Positions 17,106 through 26,165 of a stretch of DNA of 64,000 nt are shown here, in pieces. The notes under the pieces are model-generated. The model was not told the DNA's origin. It did not search any database and saw only the letters and a program-made list of their open reading frames with translations. Location of the stretch: positions 186,001 through 250,000 of the forward strand of contig JAOAPY010000005.1 in the NCBI GenBank assembly GCA_025463135.1, written 5' to 3'. The stretch is from Acidobacteriota bacterium (GTDB lineage Bacteria; Acidobacteriota; Blastocatellia; Pyrinomonadales; Pyrinomonadaceae). Both the position numbers and the translations under genes were made by a program. How positions within the stretch are numbered: position 1 is the first letter of the stretch; each line of letters begins with the position of its first letter.

Positions 17106-17280
17106 CGGCTCTGCCGCCGCACCGTGCGGTAAGGCTATGCCGCCTCTGCCTTACCGCGGTTGGCTATCCTTGATTGAGGCTACGCCTCCGTCAGTCCTTT
17201 TTTGAGCATCGCCTCAAAGAATATTCGGAAAGCGCACCGGTAGGGCATTAGCCTTACCGCACTATCGGGCGGCAGAGCCG
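17106..17280. repeat. MITE-like element with terminal inverted repeats
   Basis: The left end CGGCTCTGCCGCC...TGCGGTAAGGCTATGCC and the right end GGCATTAGCCTTACCGCA...GGCGGCAGAGCCG are imperfect inverted repeats of about 36 bases bounding a 175-base segment with no coding frame. No target-site duplication was clear. It lies between the amidotransferase-like and aminotransferase genes. Confidence 0.75.
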
Positions 17281-17326
17281 CAGAATTTTGAATACCGGAG
17301 CCGAACAAAATAACTGGCGAAAATAT

Positions 17327-18505
17327 CTAGACCCTGCTTTGCAGTTTCTCGAAGCGCTCAGCCGCCAGCTGCAGTGTTTCGTCTTTCTTGCAAAAACAGA
17401 ATCGGACTTGCTGCGAACCTCGCTCGGGCACGCTATAGAAACTGGATCCCGGCACACAGGCAACGCCGACCTCGCGAATCAGATGGCGCGTGAAGGCGAC
17501 GTCATCGGCAAAACCAAAGTTGCTGATGTCCGTCATGATGTAATAGGCGCCGTCCGGTACGAAAGTGCGGAACCCGGCTTTTTCCAGCACCGGCAACAGC
17601 AGGTCGCGACGCGCGCGATAGTCAGCCTGCAAGACGTCGTAATACTCCGGCGGCAAAGACAAGGCGTAGGCGCCCGCGGCCTGTAAAGGCGCGGCAGCGC
17701 CGACCGTCAGAAAATCGTGGACCTTACGAATACCGCTCGTGATTTCCGGCGGCGCGATGCAATAACCTACCCGCCATCCCGTTACGGAGTAAGTCTTGGA
17801 CATTGAGTTCACGATCACCGTGCGCTCGCGCATGCCTTCGAGTTGGGCCATGGAGATGTGCTCTATCGCAGCGCCCGCCCGCGGATAAAGAATGTGCTCA
17901 TAAATCTCGTCGGTGAAGCAAAGGGCATCGAATTCTCTACAAAGCGAAGCAATGAACTCCATTTCCTCGCGAGTGAAAACCTTGCCCGTGGGGTTGTTGG
18001 GATTGCAGATGATGATCGCGCGAGTCTGCTTGCTGAAAGCGGCGCGCAATTCTTCTCGATCAAAAGTCCAGTCAGGCGCGCGCAACGGCACATGACGCGG
18101 GCGCGCATCAGAGAGGATCGCGTCGGGTGAATAATTTTCATAGAACGGTTCAAAGACGATTACTTCTTCGCCTGGATCGACGGTCGCCATCATGGCGGCA
18201 ATCATGCCTTCAGTAGAACCGCAGGTGACGGTAATTTCAGTTTCCGGATCGATATCCAGGCCGAGATACCATTTGGTCTTGCGCGCAATCGCTTCGCGAA
18301 AATCGCGTGCGCCCCAGGTAATTGCGTATTGATTAATGTCGTCGGCGATGGCCTGCATCGCGACCCGTTTTATGTCATCGGGCGCGGCAAAATCGGGAAA
18401 TCCCTGGGAGAGATTGACGGCGCCATACTTCATTGCTTCGCGAGTCATTTCGCGGATCACCGATTCGGTGAACGAGCCGGCTTTGATCGAAATACGGTGT
18501 GGCAT
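17327..18505 (-). CDS. PLP-dependent class I/II aminotransferase
   Basis: A 392-residue cytoplasmic enzyme of the fold-type I aminotransferase family. The pyridoxal-phosphate lysine is Lys237 in SMSKTYSVTGWRVGY. The cofactor-binding NPNNPTGK is at 168-175, the FTDEIYEH aspartate at about 199 and the CGSTEG phosphate loop at about 95. The N-terminal NLSQGFPDF is typical of the subgroup containing methionine and kynurenine aminotransferases (YbdL-like), but substrate cannot be fixed from sequence alone. It stands alone, flanked by repeats on both sides. Confidence 0.93.
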   Translation of the reverse strand: MPHRISIKAGSFTESVIREMTREAMKYGAVNLSQGFPDFAAPDDIKRVAMQAIADDINQYAITWGARDFREAIARKTKWYLGLDIDPETEITVTCGSTEGMIAAMMATVDPGEEVIVFEPFYENYSPDAILSDARPRHVPLRAPDWTFDREELRAAFSKQTRAIIICNPNNPTGKVFTREEMEFIASLCREFDALCFTDEIYEHILYPRAGAAIEHISMAQLEGMRERTVIVNSMSKTYSVTGWRVGYCIAPPEITSGIRKVHDFLTVGAAAPLQAAGAYALSLPPEYYDVLQADYRARRDLLLPVLEKAGFRTFVPDGAYYIMTDISNFGFADDVAFTRHLIREVGVACVPGSSFYSVPERGSQQVRFCFCKKDETLQLAAERFEKLQSRV

Positions 18506-18545
18506 GCGATTGATAGTTGCTGATTTCAGAATTCAGATAATTTCA

Positions 18546-18601
18546 GATCTGAGATCTGAGATCTGAGATCTGAGATCTGAGATCTGAGATCTGAGATCTG
18601 A
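18546..18601. repeat. Eight perfect tandem copies of GATCTGA
   Basis: A 7-base microsatellite, 56 bases long without a mismatch, lying upstream of the aminotransferase start (minus strand). The unit contains GATC. Perfect copies suggest recent expansion and possible length variation. Confidence 0.95.
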
Positions 18602-18668
18602 GATCGAGAGTTTTGGCCCTCGCGGCCAGGATTTCAAAAAGTTTCAGATCGCGGATCCCAACGCTCTT

Positions 18669-18703
18669 GAAATCCGCAATCCGCAATCCGCAATCCGAAA
18701 TTC
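18669..18703. repeat. Heptamer tandem repeat abutting a stop codon
   Basis: On the minus strand the TAG stop of the giant Calx-beta gene is followed at once by GAATTTC and then GGATTGC three times and GGATTTC. The same stop-plus-GAATTTC arrangement is seen at 2482. Confidence 0.85.
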
Positions 18704-21700
18704 CTACTGGCAGTCCGCGTTACTCCGCGTAAAGATCGAACTGAAACGCTGCTGGTACTCCTGCGACGTAATAAATGAGCAGACCATCGCGTGCTGCTTG
18801 GCGATGTCTCGCAGTGGCCCACCATTTATCTGGCCCAGCCAGAACAGGAATCCTGGAACATCGGGATTTCGGCGCAAGTAACCAAAGTACTCGCTCAACA
18901 CAAACGTGCGATTGTATTCCGCGTCAAGCAGGGCGTGATTGTCGATCGGATTATTCGTGTTGTCATCAGCCAGGCGGTAGAGCACGTTGCCGCGACCGCC
19001 GGAATTGAACAATCCGATGAGAGCAGTGCGCTGCCCAACCATTTCGACGCCAAGATCATTTCGAATAGTCGCGAGTAGCGCGTCGACAAACTCCGGGCCG
19101 CCTAAACTCGTCGGGTATTTCGCGACAAACTCCGGTCGCAGTACGAACGCGTTGGCCAGACTCAACTGTAAGGCGGCCAGATTGGATCCTCCCACCACGC
19201 GCGCCCGGTCTTTGACGAAGACTGCGTAGCTGGGTAACTTTCTTGCTTCCGTCAAATTCGCGCCCGGGTTCGGGAACGGCTGGGTATTGCCGAAAGCTAT
19301 TCGATACAGACGGACCACATAACCCGCTGTCTGCTGATACTCAGGTTCGAAAAAGAATGCGTCCGAGACCGTGACGCGCTTGGTGTTGATGCAGACCGGG
19401 TCCGCTCCGCACTGAGTGATTGTTTGTGTCCAGAAGTTTTCACCCGACTGATCCGGCACGCGTTGCAGAAAATCGTAGTAGTGCTGCCTAACGAAGAACT
19501 GCGCTCCATCAATCGGATTTGTTGTTGGAGGCGCCGTATCGTCGTCCTGAATCGTCACCGTGGCCGTGCTTTGCGGACCGAGTTGCCCGCCGGTGGGATT
19601 ACTCAAACTCAAATTGATCACTTCATTGCCCTCCTGAAACAGGTCGTTGTAAGTGATCACCCGAAACGTCTTTTGCACCTCGTTGGCGGCAAATGAAAGC
19701 GTACCGCTGGTCGACAGATAGTCGCAGCGTTGATTTGCCAGACCGCTGACGACGTTGCATTCGACGAATCCAAAAGTATCGTTTGTCTGGAAATCCACAG
19801 TAGCGGCGGGGGCAGGATCTCCGGTCCGTTTGACTGTGATTAGCAAACTCTGATTGCCTTCAGGCTGATCAAAGTTGGATTGCGTGAACTCAAAGTGTGG
19901 CCCCGCGAGGTCATCGTTAACGATCGTCCCCTGACCCTGGCTATCGGCAATGGTCGCGTTGACAACGCCCGACAGATTCACCAGGAAGGTCTCATCCGGT
20001 TCAATGGTCGTGTCGCCGTTGACTGTAATCGACAGCGTTCTATTCGTATCACCGGGATTGAACGTCAGCGTTCCAATCAGGGCCACATAATCCGAGCCGG
20101 CCGTGGCCGTACCGTCCGCCGAACTGAAGTTGACCATTACCGTCTGTTCGCTTGGCGCCGACAAGTGGACCGTAAAAGTGGCAGCGGTCGTTCCGGCATT
20201 GCCCTCGTTTACGGCGACATCATTGATCGTCAGCGAAGGCAACGTGTCATCATCGATGATGGTACCCCGCCCCTGAAAATCGAAGAGGGAAGCGTTGGTC
20301 GCATTCGTCAGATTGACGAAGAAGGTTTCATTCGCTTCATTAATTGTGTCGCCGTTAATGGCAACGTTAATCGGCTGCGAAGTTTGACCCGGAGTAAATG
20401 TCAGTGTCCCCGCAGTGCTTACGTAATCCGAAGCAGAGGCCGTTCCATTTGCCGTGGCATATTGAACAGTGACCGTCTGCGTGCTTGCAGGCGATAGCGT
20501 GACCGTAAAGGTTGCGTTTGTTGTGCCTGCATTACCTTCGGTAATCGCTACGTCGTTGATCGATAATTTTGGCAGGGTATCATCATCGAGAATCGTGCCG
20601 ACACCCTGATTGTCCGCAATGGTGGCGTTGCCGGCTCCTGATAAATTAATCACAAAGGTTTCGTCAGCCTCGGCGGTAAGATCACCATTGATTGTGATGA
20701 CGACAGGCTGTGTCGTCTGACCGGGCGTGAAGGTCAGGGTCCCAGCGGCGGCAGCGTAATCCGACCCGGCGGTCGCCGTGCCGTCGGCCGTCGCGTAGTT
20801 CACGGTCACGGTCTGTCCGCTGGCGACAGATAAGCTGACGGTAAACGTGGCTAAGGTGGTGCCGCCGTTTTGTTCAAACACGGTCTGGTCGTTGATTGAA
20901 AGGCTCGGTTGAGCGTCGTCGTTATTGATCGTCCCCGCTCCCAAATTGTCGGCAATAGTAGCGTTCGTCGGGCTGGACAGATTCACGCTGAAGGTCTCAT
21001 TCGACTCGTTAAGCAGATCGCCGTTAACGGTCACACCGATCGGTTGCGTAGTCTGACCAGGCGTGAAAGTCACGGTACCGCCGGTGGTTACATAGTCGCT
21101 CCCAGCCGTCGCCGTACCGTCGGACGTTCCATAGTTCGCGGTGATCGTTTGGCTGCTGGCATTCGACAGTGAAACCGTAAACCCGGCGGTGGTTGTGCCG
21201 GCATTGCCCTCAGTTACCGAGGCGTCGTTGATCGAAATAGTTGGCTGCGCGTCGTCGTTGGTTATCGTGCCCACTCCCTGGTTGTCGGCAATCGTCGCGT
21301 TCGCCGGCGCGGAAAGGTTCACGTTGAAGGTCTCGTTCGACTCAAATGTTGTATCGCCATTTACGGTCACGCTCAACGGCCGGGAAGTCTGGCCCGGCGT
21401 GAACGTCACTGTGCCACCGCCGGTAGCGTAGTCACTGCCGGCCGTCGCCGTGTTGTCCGCGGTCGCATAGTTCACGGTGATGGTCTGGCTGCTCGCATTT
21501 GACAACGAAACCGTGAAGTTGGCGGTGGTTGTGCCGGCATTGCCTTCGGCCAGCGATACGTCGTCGATCGATATTGTTGCCTGTGCGTCGTCGTTAGTGA
21601 TTGTTCCTACGCCCTGGTTGTCGGCAATGGTGGCGTTCGTCGCGCCGGAAAGGTTCACGTTGAAGGTCTCGTTCGATTCAAAGGTTGTATCGCCGTTTAC

Positions 21701-24700
21701 CGTGACGTTGACTGGTTGAGAAGTCTGGCCGGGAGTGAAGGTGACCGTCCCGCTATTGGCAACGTAATCGCTGCCTGCCGTGGCTGTGTTGTCACCGGTC
21801 GCGAAATTTACAGTGATGGTTTGCGTGCTCGAAGTTGACAGAGAAACCGTGAAGCCGGCGGTCGTCGTTCCGGCATTACCCTCAGCCACCGACACGTCGT
21901 TGATCGAGATCGCTGGTGTTGGTGCGTCGTCATTGGTGATTGTACCGAGACCCTGGTTGTCGCTAATCGTGGCGTTCGTCGGACTAGAAAGATTGACGAA
22001 GAAAGTCTCGTCGGGCTCAACCGTCGTATCGCCGTTGACTGTTATGTTGACCGGCTGGGAAGTCAATCCCGGCGTAATGGTTACAGTACCGCTGGCGGAT
22101 ACGAAATCCGTACCTGACGTCGCTGTGTTTCCTGCTGTTGCAAAGCCAACCGTGATTGTCTGAGAGCTGGGATTCGACAGCGAAACCGTAAAGCCCGCAT
22201 TGGTGGTTCCGGAATTTCCTTCCGTGACGGTCACATCATTAATAGAGATAGTCGGCTGCGCATCGTCGTTATTGATCGTGCCCACAGCCTGATTGTCATC
22301 AATAGTCGCGTTGGTTGGATTCGTCAGATTGACGTTGAAGGTCTCGTTTGGCTCAAAGGTTGTATCGCCGTTAATGGTTACGCTAATCGGTTGAGACGTC
22401 TGACCCGGCGCAAAAGTCACCGTTCCGCTGGTGGCCACATAGTCGGTGCCGGAAAGTGCCGTATTGTTCGCTGTCGCAAATTGTACCGTGACGGTTTGGG
22501 CGCTGGCAGGCGACATGTTTACCGTGAAATTGGCGAATGACACGCCGGCATTGCCTTCCGTGACGGATACGTCGTTAATGGCAATCGTGGAGCCGCCAAA
22601 GTACTGCACGCGGAATACCGAATTGCTGCCGCGCGCCAGGTAATACAAGCTGCCATCATTCGCAACCTGTATATCCACCGGCGAAGAAATGCCGGTAGCA
22701 AAGTCGGCCGCGGTGCCCGTTGCCGGTGGGCTCAGCGGGTCAAGACTCTTGATCCAACCACCACAGTAATCGGCAAAGAAATACTTGCCGATGTACTGGG
22801 CCGGAAATGTGGGCGTCGTCGGATTATAGAAAGCGCCGCCGGTGATCGCGCATTCGCTCGCCGTCGCAGACGAGTACTGATAGATTGGATTCGTCATACC
22901 GGCAGTGCCGCACGCGCCTTCGCAAGTGGGCCAACCGTAATTCGATCCTACAATACCGTTATTGATCTCTTCCCAGGTGTTCTGCCCGACGTCATTGATG
23001 TTCAATCGTCCAGTGCCGGACTGAAAAGTAAAAGTGTAGGGGTTGCGCAATCCGACAGCCCAGATCGCACGGTTGTTGCCGCTCGGCGACCCGGCGATGT
23101 TGGGAAACGTAGTCGGATTGTCCGCCGGAATCGTTCCGTCGGAATTGATTCGCAGCATCTTGCCCAGCCGGTTGCCGAGCGATTGCGCGTTTGCGGAGTT
23201 GGCATTTTCACCCACCGCGACGTAAAGCTTTCCGTCAGGGCCAAAATGTATCGCACCGCCGTTGTGATTAGTCGCACCCAGGTTTTCCAGGTCGAGAATG
23301 GCGACTTCGCTACCCACAACAGCGACATCTTCGTTTGCAATGTCCGCTGTGAAGCGACTCACACGATTATGAATCGCGGGAGTCGTCGCCGTGTAATAGA
23401 CGTAGACAAAATGATTGGTGGAGTAGTTGGGATCAAAAGCGATACCCAACAAACCACGTTCGCCGCTGGAGTTCACCGTCAGGGCGGTAAACGGCGTGCC
23501 TAACACCGCGCCATTCTTGATGACGCGCAGGGCGCCGGCTTGCTCACACACGAAGATTCTTCCGTCGGGATGCAGCGCCATTGCCGTGGGATTGGAAAGA
23601 CCATTGATCTGCGTTTCCGCAAAGCTCGCCGGCAAAGCTGCCTGCAAATCGTCGTTATTGATGGTGCCCACGCCCTGGCCATCGACAATCGTAGCGTTTG
23701 TTGGGCTGGTCAGGTTGACGAAGAATGTTTCGTTCGGTTCATCGAGTGAGTCGCCGTTCACCGTGATCGAAACCGGCTGCGATACCTGACCCGGGGTGAA
23801 TGTGACGGTGCCGCTGCTGCCCACATAATCAGAGCCGGCGGTCGCCACGCCGTTAGCAGTCGCATACTGCACGGTTACAGTCTGAATGCTCGACACGGAC
23901 AGGGTCACGTTGAAGTTGGCTGACACGGTGCCCGCATTGCCTTCGGTGACCGACACGTCGTTAATGCTGATGCCGGGCACAGGTGGGCCCGAGGGCGCCT
24001 GAATCTGAACTGTGATGGGTGCTCCGGTCTTGAAGAAACCGACGGTCGCATTCGTCGTCTGTGGCGGACGATCCGAATCGAAACGGAAATTGTACATCGT
24101 GCCCCAGCGGATAGCATTCGCGTTGGGATTCGAGGCAAATGTTTCCGAACTCCAGGTCAGTGAGTCGGGGGCCTGCGTCGAAGTCCAGGGTGTGCTGCTG
24201 TATCCCGCGTCTCCGACGGTGCCATCGTTGGCAAAGGCCGCGGGCTGTGGCGGCGCATGAAATCCTACATTACTGATCGCGGCTCCTCCTCCCAAGGGCA
24301 CACTAAACGTTTGAATCGCGCGATCGAGGTTCTGGTTATAGACAGCGTACTCGTAATGCCAGACGCCCGCGGAAGGGTTTGTAACTTTATAGCCAACCGC
24401 GCCGGTGCCATCGGCTCCCGGTGCTGGTTCGATACTATTGATGGTAGCTCCCGGCCAGACAGTGATGGCCGGTTTCGTTTGCACTGTAGCGCCGACAGCC
24501 GCAAAGCTGAAACTGCTTGTGCCGGTAACATTGAAACGCCGATAGGAGGTGTTGTTATACATGTTACATTGGCCGGGATGCGCTTGGCACCAGGCGTATT
24601 CATGCGGAGTAACATACTGGGCTTCGGCGTAATAGGTGGCCCCGGGATTCAAGGTTGTGTTCAGGTCGCTGACATCAACCAGAAGCCTGTGCGAAGAGCC

Positions 24701-25822
24701 GGTGTGTGTGTGTCCCGCGTGATTGGTTGGACTTGGGCTCGACCCTGGAAATGCACCTGAAAACGGATTTACCCAGGCTCTGGATCCCAGGCTGCTCTGG
24801 CTTCCATTCAAGCTGGTGGAATAAGGATCAGAGCATCCCACACCAAGATGAGTGCCGTTGGCTGCCTGGGTGCAGGCGCCGCAAACAGTTTCCTGCAAAG
24901 CCGTGAACGCGTGTTTAAGCCATGACTGGCCGATTTGCTCGATGCGGTCGTCGTTGGTCGCGCCTCCACTGACTCGATACAGATTCTGAGGGATAACCGG
25001 GTGATCGTTATTCGGCAATTGAAACCAGTCCAACTCCACATTGCCGGCGTTGCAGGAGGTCGTTGCTACCGCCAGCCCAACCTGAGTCCCGCTGCTGCCT
25101 GATTGGACCAGAGAAGGCAAATCACCCACGATGACATCGGGCCCCGGAACCAGAGTAGGCGCTTCGGCCAGGCCCGCGAGTGGCGGCAACACCGCGGATC
25201 GGGCTTCGCCGTTAACCACCTGCGTGACTTCGATCGCACGCATGGTTGCCGTAACGGAAATATTTCCTACTACCGTTCGTTCCGCCGCCGGACGGCCCAG
25301 CTTGGCGGCGAACTCTCGGGAAACCAGGAGCCTGCCTTCCTTAATGGTAAGTACCTGTGATTTGGCATCGTAATCGTAGAGGTTCCCTTCGATATTGAAA
25401 AAGACGAATCCCGTTTTGGCGTCGCGCACGACCAGCTCAAACGCTTCTTTCCAATCAGTCTTTTCAACGACGAGTTGGTTCAAAGAGGCGCCCAGGGGCG
25501 CCGGAAGGGCGGAAAAAGTTTGCGGGACGAGCGCCATCGAGCCCGGCAGCGGACCGCGCAATTCGTTGTTGAAAACAAAAATCGTGAAGAACGAATCTGG
25601 AGTCACGCCGAAGCGCAAGGTGCTCAATTGCGACCGCGAACGGATTCCGTTGAGCCGGTTAAGGTCGAGATCAAGGGCGACACTTCCATTCGCCACGATC
25701 ATTTTTTCAAGAGTTCCGGTTTGGGTGTCGGCGCTTTTTTGTTGAAGGCGGACCACGGATGTATCTGCGCTGTTACCAGCAAGGAAGAGGGACGCCAGGG
25801 CGATCAGGATTGTCTTCAACAT
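18704..25822 (-). CDS. Giant secreted Calx-beta / sorbosone-dehydrogenase-like / DUF4214 protein
   Basis: About 2372 residues from the ATG at 25822. That start is chosen because MLKTILIALASLFLAGNS is a clean signal peptide with GGAG 11 bases upstream; the open frame extends to 26005 but codes nothing like a secretion signal. Order: a roughly 600-residue N-terminal region of unknown fold (contains a Cys-rich CGAC patch); one Calx-beta module (DNA about 23.65-23.98 kb); a glucose/sorbosone-dehydrogenase-type propeller (LSNPTAMALHPDGRIFVCEQ, about 22.6-23.65 kb); nine more Calx-beta modules (about 19.85-22.6 kb) with the repeated SINDVSVTEGNAGTT and TFTPGQTSQP; and a C-terminal DUF4214 region. 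Calx-beta modules usually bind calcium and support adhesion. The modules are also similar in DNA, pointing to recent duplication. Confidence 0.93.
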   Translation of the reverse strand: MLKTILIALASLFLAGNSADTSVVRLQQKSADTQTGTLEKMIVANGSVALDLDLNRLNGIRSRSQLSTLRFGVTPDSFFTIFVFNNELRGPLPGSMALVPQTFSALPAPLGASLNQLVVEKTDWKEAFELVVRDAKTGFVFFNIEGNLYDYDAKSQVLTIKEGRLLVSREFAAKLGRPAAERTVVGNISVTATMRAIEVTQVVNGEARSAVLPPLAGLAEAPTLVPGPDVIVGDLPSLVQSGSSGTQVGLAVATTSCNAGNVELDWFQLPNNDHPVIPQNLYRVSGGATNDDRIEQIGQSWLKHAFTALQETVCGACTQAANGTHLGVGCSDPYSTSLNGSQSSLGSRAWVNPFSGAFPGSSPSPTNHAGHTHTGSSHRLLVDVSDLNTTLNPGATYYAEAQYVTPHEYAWCQAHPGQCNMYNNTSYRRFNVTGTSSFSFAAVGATVQTKPAITVWPGATINSIEPAPGADGTGAVGYKVTNPSAGVWHYEYAVYNQNLDRAIQTFSVPLGGGAAISNVGFHAPPQPAAFANDGTVGDAGYSSTPWTSTQAPDSLTWSSETFASNPNANAIRWGTMYNFRFDSDRPPQTTNATVGFFKTGAPITVQIQAPSGPPVPGISINDVSVTEGNAGTVSANFNVTLSVSSIQTVTVQYATANGVATAGSDYVGSSGTVTFTPGQVSQPVSITVNGDSLDEPNETFFVNLTSPTNATIVDGQGVGTINNDDLQAALPASFAETQINGLSNPTAMALHPDGRIFVCEQAGALRVIKNGAVLGTPFTALTVNSSGERGLLGIAFDPNYSTNHFVYVYYTATTPAIHNRVSRFTADIANEDVAVVGSEVAILDLENLGATNHNGGAIHFGPDGKLYVAVGENANSANAQSLGNRLGKMLRINSDGTIPADNPTTFPNIAGSPSGNNRAIWAVGLRNPYTFTFQSGTGRLNINDVGQNTWEEINNGIVGSNYGWPTCEGACGTAGMTNPIYQYSSATASECAITGGAFYNPTTPTFPAQYIGKYFFADYCGGWIKSLDPLSPPATGTAADFATGISSPVDIQVANDGSLYYLARGSNSVFRVQYFGGSTIAINDVSVTEGNAGVSFANFTVNMSPASAQTVTVQFATANNTALSGTDYVATSGTVTFAPGQTSQPISVTINGDTTFEPNETFNVNLTNPTNATIDDNQAVGTINNDDAQPTISINDVTVTEGNSGTTNAGFTVSLSNPSSQTITVGFATAGNTATSGTDFVSASGTVTITPGLTSQPVNITVNGDTTVEPDETFFVNLSSPTNATISDNQGLGTITNDDAPTPAISINDVSVAEGNAGTTTAGFTVSLSTSSTQTITVNFATGDNTATAGSDYVANSGTVTFTPGQTSQPVNVTVNGDTTFESNETFNVNLSGATNATIADNQGVGTITNDDAQATISIDDVSLAEGNAGTTTANFTVSLSNASSQTITVNYATADNTATAGSDYATGGGTVTFTPGQTSRPLSVTVNGDTTFESNETFNVNLSAPANATIADNQGVGTITNDDAQPTISINDASVTEGNAGTTTAGFTVSLSNASSQTITANYGTSDGTATAGSDYVTTGGTVTFTPGQTTQPIGVTVNGDLLNESNETFSVNLSSPTNATIADNLGAGTINNDDAQPSLSINDQTVFEQNGGTTLATFTVSLSVASGQTVTVNYATADGTATAGSDYAAAAGTLTFTPGQTTQPVVITINGDLTAEADETFVINLSGAGNATIADNQGVGTILDDDTLPKLSINDVAITEGNAGTTNATFTVTLSPASTQTVTVQYATANGTASASDYVSTAGTLTFTPGQTSQPINVAINGDTINEANETFFVNLTNATNASLFDFQGRGTIIDDDTLPSLTINDVAVNEGNAGTTAATFTVHLSAPSEQTVMVNFSSADGTATAGSDYVALIGTLTFNPGDTNRTLSITVNGDTTIEPDETFLVNLSGVVNATIADSQGQGTIVNDDLAGPHFEFTQSNFDQPEGNQSLLITVKRTGDPAPAATVDFQTNDTFGFVECNVVSGLANQRCDYLSTSGTLSFAANEVQKTFRVITYNDLFQEGNEVINLSLSNPTGGQLGPQSTATVTIQDDDTAPPTTNPIDGAQFFVRQHYYDFLQRVPDQSGENFWTQTITQCGADPVCINTKRVTVSDAFFFEPEYQQTAGYVVRLYRIAFGNTQPFPNPGANLTEARKLPSYAVFVKDRARVVGGSNLAALQLSLANAFVLRPEFVAKYPTSLGGPEFVDALLATIRNDLGVEMVGQRTALIGLFNSGGRGNVLYRLADDNTNNPIDNHALLDAEYNRTFVLSEYFGYLRRNPDVPGFLFWLGQINGGPLRDIAKQHAMVCSFITSQEYQQRFSSIFTRSNADCQ

Positions 25823-26165
25823 CAAACTTGGATCTCCATTTTTATTGGGACGGCGACGACTTGGAACACTGGAACAGGACGGTAAGTTTAGACATAGGTA
25901 CGTAGGAAAGCAAAGACGTTTCTTGTTTTTTGCCGGGTCGTTAACTTGGAGTGTGACGACCGGTCGTCGCTTTTCTCGCTGCGACCTGGTCACAACTGGT
26001 TCCAAAACGAGTCCACAACTAACATAACGGCGTCGAGCCGCCGCGGACTAAAGCGGTGACAGGTGACCGCACTCCAAAATAGGGCACGACCTTTTGGCCG
26101 GGTGCTTTGATCAAGTCCGGTATAAAATGCCTTTTGCGGTTTAGCAGTGGAATGCGGAAACATTT
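25823..26165. other. Divergent intergenic region with 14-base palindrome
   Basis: The 343-base space between two divergent starts contains GACGACCGGTCGTC, a perfect 14-base palindrome at 25955-25968, 133 bases upstream of the giant gene. Its position and symmetry fit an operator, but no regulator can be named. A short inverted repeat of the form GGCGGCTCGACGCC / GCGGACTAAAGCGGTGACAG lies at about 26030-26085. No clear -35/-10 pair was found. Confidence 0.4.

Noticed and set aside
19880-20497. Plus-strand frames across the Calx-beta array
   Set aside because: They recur at the same phase in each repeat unit and are simply antisense to the modules.
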